This document shows, in pieces, positions 6,419 through 10,573 of a stretch of DNA of 10,573 nucleotides. Under the pieces are notes generated by a model that ran no database searches, was not told the DNA's origin, and saw only the letters and a program-made list of their open reading frames with translations. The position numbers were made by a program, and so were the translations under genes. The stretch's first letter is position 1. Each line of letters opens with the position of its first letter. Where the stretch lies: positions 1 through 10,573 of the forward strand of contig JAOUKW010000118.1 in the NCBI GenBank assembly GCA_029882335.1, written 5' to 3'. Origin of the DNA: Candidatus Heimdallarchaeota archaeon. Lineage in GTDB: Archaea > Asgardarchaeota > Heimdallarchaeia > Heimdallarchaeales > Kariarchaeaceae.

Positions 6419-7873
6419 TTGAAAAATACTGAAAGGTGGTCTATTCATCCTATCATTTTGGAAGATGAATCAATTTGTTCCTGGATGAAAAGATTATCTC
6501 AAGAATTTAATAATAGCTTAGCAATTGTTCTTAACAAAAAAAGAACTAGACACACCAATTATTATGAAATTGATATTGATCCCCCTAGAGAATTGGTAGA
6601 ACACCTATCTAAACGTACAGGGGTCTCAATTCAAAAGATAAAATCACATAGCATCAAAGCATATGACACGAAATTTCCTAGTTTCACAACAAAAGAGGGG
6701 TTAGTACGCAAGGGCGTCCTTGCTGCGAAAAAAAAAAGCCCTCAATTGATCAGAAAGCTGGATTTTTTCTGCCCTCTATGTCTTAAAGAAGGAACACCTT
6801 ATTTCAGGTGGTTCTGGAAACTAGGTTTTTACTTTGTCTGTCATGTTCATTCTGTATTTATGGTTAGTAAATGTGAAATATGCAACAAGCAGATAAAGTT
6901 AATGCTAGATCACTCTGACATCCAATTTTGCATCTATTGCAAATTTGATTTAAGAAACACAAAACCCCAATTGACCAATAGCTTTGGAAATGATTATGAT
7001 TTTATTGCTAAGATAGCTCAAAACTTTCTCTCTGAAAAGTCAATACATTCAATAGAAATCACTAAATTCATTGGATTTCTTTGGCAATATTATAAATTAG
7101 CAACTAAAAGAGAAGATAACAATTCAGATCTATTAGTTTCATCAAAATACCCCAAACTCATCAAAAACGATGGGATCGTACGTAATTTAGATATTTTGGT
7201 TTTAAAAGTAATCAATGAATTGCTTCAAGATAGTAAAAATGATTTGGAAAAGCTTCTACCATGTGTTTACTGTGATGAATATACATTTTATAGAAATGAT
7301 TCATACAGTTCTCATCTAGTGTCTCATTCAAATACGCGTGTGTATCCATGTCCTCAATGTGACCTCAGTTTTAAAAGAAAAAGTACTTTGGAAGATCATC
7401 AACAAACACATTCAGATGAACGTCCATATATATGTGAGAAATGCGGCAAGTCATTCAAAAGAAAAACCATGTTAAACAGACATAGGCTTACTCATAATGA
7501 ACCTTTGCTTGAATGCCTTCATTGTTCAAAAAAATTTAATAGAAATGATTCTTTGGAATCTCATATTGAAAGAGTTCATCTGAAGGTAAAGAACTTTACC
7601 TGTGAAGTTGAAGACTGTGGAATGCAGTTTTATTCTTCAATTGAATTGAGTGAACACAAAGATGTCCATCTAGACTACAAAAAACATATCTGCAAAATTT
7701 GCAATAAGAAATTCCAAACACCCAGGGGATTGAGGGGGCATAAACTGGTACATACTGAAGAAAGACCATTTCCATGTGATTATGAGAACTGTGATTATCG
7801 AGCTAAAAGCGAATCTAGGTTGAAGACACATAAACTAAATGCTCATGTCAATGTACAGAATAAGTGGGAGTGA
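6419..7873 (+). CDS. tniQ: TniQ target-selection protein fused to seven C2H2 zinc fingers
   Basis: The protein has 484 residues. The N-terminal TniQ domain begins with WSIHPIILEDESICSWMKRL (7-26). Its zinc-binding part is FCPLC (117-121), then C141-x2-H144 and C152-x2-C155; another Cys pair is C171/C174. A helical linker spans 185-280. Seven C2H2 fingers follow: C282-H303, C311-H331, C339-H359, C366-H387, C395-H417, C425-H445 and C453-H476. Linkers such as HSDERPY and HTEERPF resemble the eukaryotic TGEKP linker. TniQ/TnsD proteins recruit TnsC and the transposase to a target; the fingers would read about 21 bp of DNA. The start is TTG; an in-frame TGA lies two codons upstream, so the frame cannot extend further, and the next Met is residue 23, inside the conserved motif. 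The last eight codons overlap an end-like repeat, so the C-terminus may have been altered by an insertion. Confidence 0.93.
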   Translation: MKNTERWSIHPIILEDESICSWMKRLSQEFNNSLAIVLNKKRTRHTNYYEIDIDPPRELVEHLSKRTGVSIQKIKSHSIKAYDTKFPSFTTKEGLVRKGVLAAKKKSPQLIRKLDFFCPLCLKEGTPYFRWFWKLGFYFVCHVHSVFMVSKCEICNKQIKLMLDHSDIQFCIYCKFDLRNTKPQLTNSFGNDYDFIAKIAQNFLSEKSIHSIEITKFIGFLWQYYKLATKREDNNSDLLVSSKYPKLIKNDGIVRNLDILVLKVINELLQDSKNDLEKLLPCVYCDEYTFYRNDSYSSHLVSHSNTRVYPCPQCDLSFKRKSTLEDHQQTHSDERPYICEKCGKSFKRKTMLNRHRLTHNEPLLECLHCSKKFNRNDSLESHIERVHLKVKNFTCEVEDCGMQFYSSIELSEHKDVHLDYKKHICKICNKKFQTPRGLRGHKLVHTEERPFPCDYENCDYRAKSESRLKTHKLNAHVNVQNKWE

Positions 7874-8002
7874 TATGTAAAAATTTTATATAGTTTCATC
7901 TATGCTGAATCCATATAATGAAATAAAATACTGAAATAATGGGAGTAATGACAATATCATCAATAAAATTTTTATGAATTGTTATCCACAAATAGTGGGA
8001 GT
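7846..8002 (+). repeat. Second cluster of TnsB-site-like repeats (possible transposon end or tnsAB operator)
   Basis: Three 16-bp copies share one orientation: CAGAATAAGTGGGAGT (7856-7871), CTGAAATAATGGGAGT (7931-7946) and CACAAATAGTGGGAGT (7987-8002). The first matches the first copy of the 4298 cluster at 14 of 16 positions. TGTCAATGTA (7846-7855) puts TGT exactly ten bases before the first copy, the same tip spacing as at 4298. If this is a true end, the tip directly follows the zinc-finger 7 codons of tniQ, the candidate target duplication is GCTCA (7841-7845), and tnsAB reads inward from the end as in Tn7. The third copy abuts the tnsAB TATA box. Confidence 0.6.
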
Positions 8003-8010
8003 TTATATAG
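8002..8010 (+). promoter_or_regulatory. TATA box of tnsAB, abutting a TnsB-like site
   Basis: TTTATATAG is centred about 30 bases before the ATG at 8036 with no Shine-Dalgarno. It shares its first base with the last TnsB-like repeat (7987-8002), so transposase bound there would cover the TFB/TBP site and repress its own gene. Confidence 0.6.
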
Positions 8011-8035
8011 TTAAATGATATTAATATAGTATACT

Positions 8036-10489
8036 ATGCTACAATTGTCACCACAGAGAGAGCCAAGAGCAAACAAGATCTCAACAACAATATTTCATTT
8101 TTCTCATAAATTGGGTCGACAAGTATGGTGTGAGTCAAATTTAGAATGGAATGTCGCTATTTTGTTAGATCATGATCCTCATGTAATTGATTTTTGTGAG
8201 CAAACAATACCAAAAGAACTTGAAAAAGATATAACATGGACTCCAGACTTCGTGGTTTTGTATGATACAGGACAAATCCAAATTTTAGAAATTAAGTATC
8301 AAACTGATCTTTTCTCAGATAACCATGATAGCTATACCGAAAAATTTGATAAAACAGCAAAAGTTTGTGAAGAAAAAGGCTTTGAGTTTCTTGTAATTTC
8401 AGATAAAACGGTTCATAAGTCTAGTAGATTAGGAAATTGCAGAAAATTAATGGAAGCAAAGAATAAAACCTCGAAAAATATCACTTTGGAAAATCATATT
8501 ATAGCTAGTGTTCAAGTAAAAGAACCTAGGACTATTTCTGAAATATATAATCATCTTATTTCATGGAAAGATGAATTAAATGTTGAAGAAGAGGATATCT
8601 TAATGTATATTTACTACCTATTATACGAAAATACCTTTAATCATGATTTTGAAGATTTAATTACTAACTCAACCCTATTGTTTCTATCGGACTTGATTCA
8701 AATTGAGTCATTAGAAACTTGGTTAAAAACTCCTTTCTGGAAAAATATTCAACCCACATCTCCAAAATCTATTTCACTAACTGATCTTCATTCTGTTCCA
8801 AAAACATTGTTTAAGGAAGCTGAGAGAAGATTTGAAATTATATCCTCATTGCTTAAATCTTCTACCGAGGAAGAAGTTAAGGATATTTCGAGAAAGCACG
8901 ACGTAAGTAGAACTACAATTTGGAGATGGTTAAGTTCTTATCGAGAAAACAATGATTTTCGAGATTTAATACCGAAATATCAAAAAAGAGGAGCGAAAAA
9001 GACAGATCCTAATCATCCTCTCCTTCAAATTGGGTTTAAGATCTATTTAGATATGAAAAAACCAACAATCAAACATGCATATGATGTAATGGAAGCTGAT
9101 GCTGAAAAACAGAACCAGTTAGATACATTACCCAGCTATCAAACATTTAGAAGAAGAATAAATGAACTTGATAAAGAAAGAGTAATAAGAAATAGACAGG
9201 GTAAGAGAAAAAGTGAAAAGTTATTCCAGCAATCAAATGATACTTTTCCTCATGCAGATTGGGCATTACAAACCGTCCAAATTGATCATACGCCGATTGA
9301 TGTCCGTGTTGTTGATGAAGAGGATAGGTTAGTTGTTGATCGTCCTTATCTGACAGTCGCACTTGATGTACATTCTAGAGTTGTACTAGGGTATACTGTG
9401 ACCTATGATAAACCGAGTAGGCTTTCAATTGCTATGACTTTGATTAATTGTGTCGATGAAAAATTCAAAGTTCTAAAAAAGGTTAGAGAAGCATTCCCAG
9501 AATTGGATGTAGAAACTCTTGATATGATAGAGAATAGTGAATGGGGACTAGTACGTGGTCTTCCTTCAACGCTTCATATGGACAATGGTAAAGACTTTGT
9601 TAGTGATGATATCAAACTATTTGGTAAAGCATACAAAGTAAATTTACATTATAGACCAGTCAAAGGAGCGAGATATGGTGCTCATGTGGAAAGATTTCTT
9701 GGGACTTTAAACAAGAGATTACATAACATTAGCGGAACTACATTTTCTAATGTTGAAGAGAAGGGAGATTACGAATCTGATAAATACGCAACATATACAA
9801 TAGGTGAATTAGAGGCAAGAATTCTATCCGAGCTGGTATTATATCATGATGATTATCATCAGGGAATTAAAACAACACCAATTAAAGTGTGGAAAGATAG
9901 CTTCAATTTCGAAAACCCACAAACATCACAAGGATTTAATATCCCAGAAGATCTTGAAAAATTCAAATTTGATATCTTACCATCTGAAGAACGGACAGTC
10001 CAACGAGAAGGAATATCATTATTTGGAATGTATTATAACTCATCTTCATTAAGAAGATGGATAAGAGCAAAAGACCCAAAAAACAAGAGGAAAGCAAGAA
10101 AATTCCGTATTCGTTATGATCCTAGAGATATTAGATCAATTTACTTCTATGATCCTGACCAAGAAGCCTATATCATGATATCAGGAAAAGATCCCTTCAT
10201 GATGAGACTGTTTGCAGATCGACCTTTTTCGTTATGGGAGTACAGATCCATAAATAGTGAAATTGTTAAAAATGGCTTACGGGAGGTAAAATCTCGACAA
10301 AAACAGAAGTTAATTGCTAGTCAGCAAGAAATGGATAAAACTGCTAAAAAGAGAACTCAAGCTCAACGAAAGAGGAAATCAAAGAAGAGAAGTAGGACTA
10401 AAAAAAGAAAAGAAGATTATCCAGAGAAGGAAAAATCTTCAACCGTTAAAATTACACCTGATGAGGAAGTGGAAGAAGTTTTACCATAA
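8036..10489 (+). CDS. tnsAB: TnsA-TnsB fusion transposase of a Tn7-like element
   Basis: The protein has 817 residues. The N-terminal TnsA nuclease (about 15-160) shows ESNLEWN (33-39, Glu37 likely catalytic), WTPDFVV (68-74, Asp71) and LEIKY (84-88, Glu85/Lys87), the pattern of a restriction-like 5'-strand nuclease. TnsB follows: a helix-turn-helix at about 280-300 (VSRTTIWRWL), further DNA-binding helices to 390, then an RNase H-fold DDE core with Asp417 (QIDHTP), Asp516 (HMDNGKD) and Glu552 (HVERFLG), a D-x35-E spacing. A beta-barrel-like part spans 640-730, and a very basic tail 750-792 ends in an acidic tip, where TnsB proteins contact TnsC. TnsA-TnsB fusions are known in other Tn7-like elements; at 817 residues this one is compact. 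Carrying both activities implies cut-and-paste transposition rather than cointegrates. The start is ATG with a TATA box at leaderless distance. Confidence 0.95.
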   Translation: MLQLSPQREPRANKISTTIFHFSHKLGRQVWCESNLEWNVAILLDHDPHVIDFCEQTIPKELEKDITWTPDFVVLYDTGQIQILEIKYQTDLFSDNHDSYTEKFDKTAKVCEEKGFEFLVISDKTVHKSSRLGNCRKLMEAKNKTSKNITLENHIIASVQVKEPRTISEIYNHLISWKDELNVEEEDILMYIYYLLYENTFNHDFEDLITNSTLLFLSDLIQIESLETWLKTPFWKNIQPTSPKSISLTDLHSVPKTLFKEAERRFEIISSLLKSSTEEEVKDISRKHDVSRTTIWRWLSSYRENNDFRDLIPKYQKRGAKKTDPNHPLLQIGFKIYLDMKKPTIKHAYDVMEADAEKQNQLDTLPSYQTFRRRINELDKERVIRNRQGKRKSEKLFQQSNDTFPHADWALQTVQIDHTPIDVRVVDEEDRLVVDRPYLTVALDVHSRVVLGYTVTYDKPSRLSIAMTLINCVDEKFKVLKKVREAFPELDVETLDMIENSEWGLVRGLPSTLHMDNGKDFVSDDIKLFGKAYKVNLHYRPVKGARYGAHVERFLGTLNKRLHNISGTTFSNVEEKGDYESDKYATYTIGELEARILSELVLYHDDYHQGIKTTPIKVWKDSFNFENPQTSQGFNIPEDLEKFKFDILPSEERTVQREGISLFGMYYNSSSLRRWIRAKDPKNKRKARKFRIRYDPRDIRSIYFYDPDQEAYIMISGKDPFMMRLFADRPFSLWEYRSINSEIVKNGLREVKSRQKQKLIASQQEMDKTAKKRTQAQRKRKSKKRSRTKKRKEDYPEKEKSSTVKITPDEEVEEVLP

Positions 10490-10550
10490 GAAACAGATAT
10501 CGACAAAATTAGAGATAGTGTTGTAGGGATGTGGTCTGGAGAAGAGGGGG

Positions 10551-10573
10551 ATGAAGATGATGAGTGATCAGAA
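10551..10573 (+). CDS. Possible start of tnsC (partial, cut by window edge)
   Basis: ATG at 10551 opens a frame (MKMMSDQ) that stays open to the edge, 61 bases after the tnsAB stop, and a purine-rich GGAGAAGAGGGGG precedes it. Tn7-like operons usually place the AAA+ ATPase tnsC directly after tnsB, so this is where it would be expected. Seven codons cannot identify a family; the call rests on position alone. Confidence 0.3.

Larger units (their letters stand above)
4298..10573 (+). mobile_element. Tn7-like transposon (left part; right end beyond the window)
   Basis: The span runs from the proposed left tip to the window edge and carries a small membrane protein, a trypsin-like protease, TniQ fused to zinc fingers, and a TnsA-TnsB fusion. 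The transposition genes are certain to be Tn7-like by domain content. The left boundary rests on the tip and repeat pattern at 4298-4455. A second repeat cluster in the same orientation at 7846-8002 means that two elements may be nested or tandem, in which case tnsAB would belong to the inner one. No cas genes or CRISPR repeats are present, so targeting appears to depend on protein. Confidence 0.55.

Noticed and set aside
7982..7990. TTATCCACA, a perfect match to the bacterial DnaA box
   Set aside because: It is a single 9-mer with no partners or AT-rich unwinding layout. It overlaps a TnsB-like repeat, and the window looks archaeal, where DnaA is absent.
9147..9362. Minus-strand open frame inside tnsAB
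   Set aside because: It is opposite the conserved DDE core, has no promoter and has a translation without protein-like features.
1..10573. CRISPR array or Cas-guided transposon
   Set aside because: There are no regularly spaced identical repeats of CRISPR size and no cas genes. The repeats at 4308-4455 and 7856-8002 are irregularly spaced and fit transposon ends.

Overview
This AT-rich window most likely comes from an archaeon. Three genes (starts at 4599, 4970 and 8036) have a TATA-like box 20-30 bases before the start codon and no Shine-Dalgarno sequence, the pattern of leaderless archaeal transcription. Eukaryote-like tandem C2H2 zinc fingers and a CHAT protease paired with a TPR protein would suit an Asgard archaeon, but that assignment is a guess. 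No rRNA, tRNA, CRISPR array or cas gene is visible.

Layout. Positions 3-467 hold the decayed end of a zinc-finger/helix-turn-helix gene that runs in from the left edge and is broken by two in-frame stops. Positions 504-4229 hold a minus-strand operon: an 812-residue TPR protein, then a 425-residue CHAT (caspase-like) peptidase. Positions 4230-4598 are non-coding and unusually structured: a tandem 18-bp repeat in the TPR promoter region, then what looks like the tip of a Tn7-like transposon (from about 4298) with four repeats resembling TnsB-binding sites, then a perfect 10+1+10 palindrome. On the plus strand follow a two-TM small protein (4599-4868), a trypsin-like serine protease (4970-6304), a TniQ protein fused to seven C2H2 zinc fingers (6419-7873) and a TnsA-TnsB fusion transposase (8036-10489). 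A tnsC gene may begin at the right edge.

How it fits together. TnsAB would cut and join the element ends. TnsC, if present to the right, would regulate the transposase. TniQ would recruit TnsC to a target. The central idea is that the seven zinc fingers on TniQ supply the DNA address, taking the place of the TnsD C-terminal domain or of a CRISPR complex. A second end-like repeat cluster (7846-8002), in the same orientation as the first, starts right after the codon of the last zinc-finger histidine and runs up to the tnsAB TATA box. It may be the tnsAB-proximal end of a second, nested element inserted into the 3' end of tniQ, or a TnsB autoregulatory region. The trypsin-like protease and small membrane protein would be cargo between the two ends. 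The TPR-CHAT operon lies just outside the left tip; these protein types recur in prokaryotic conflict systems. All functional statements are predictions from motifs.
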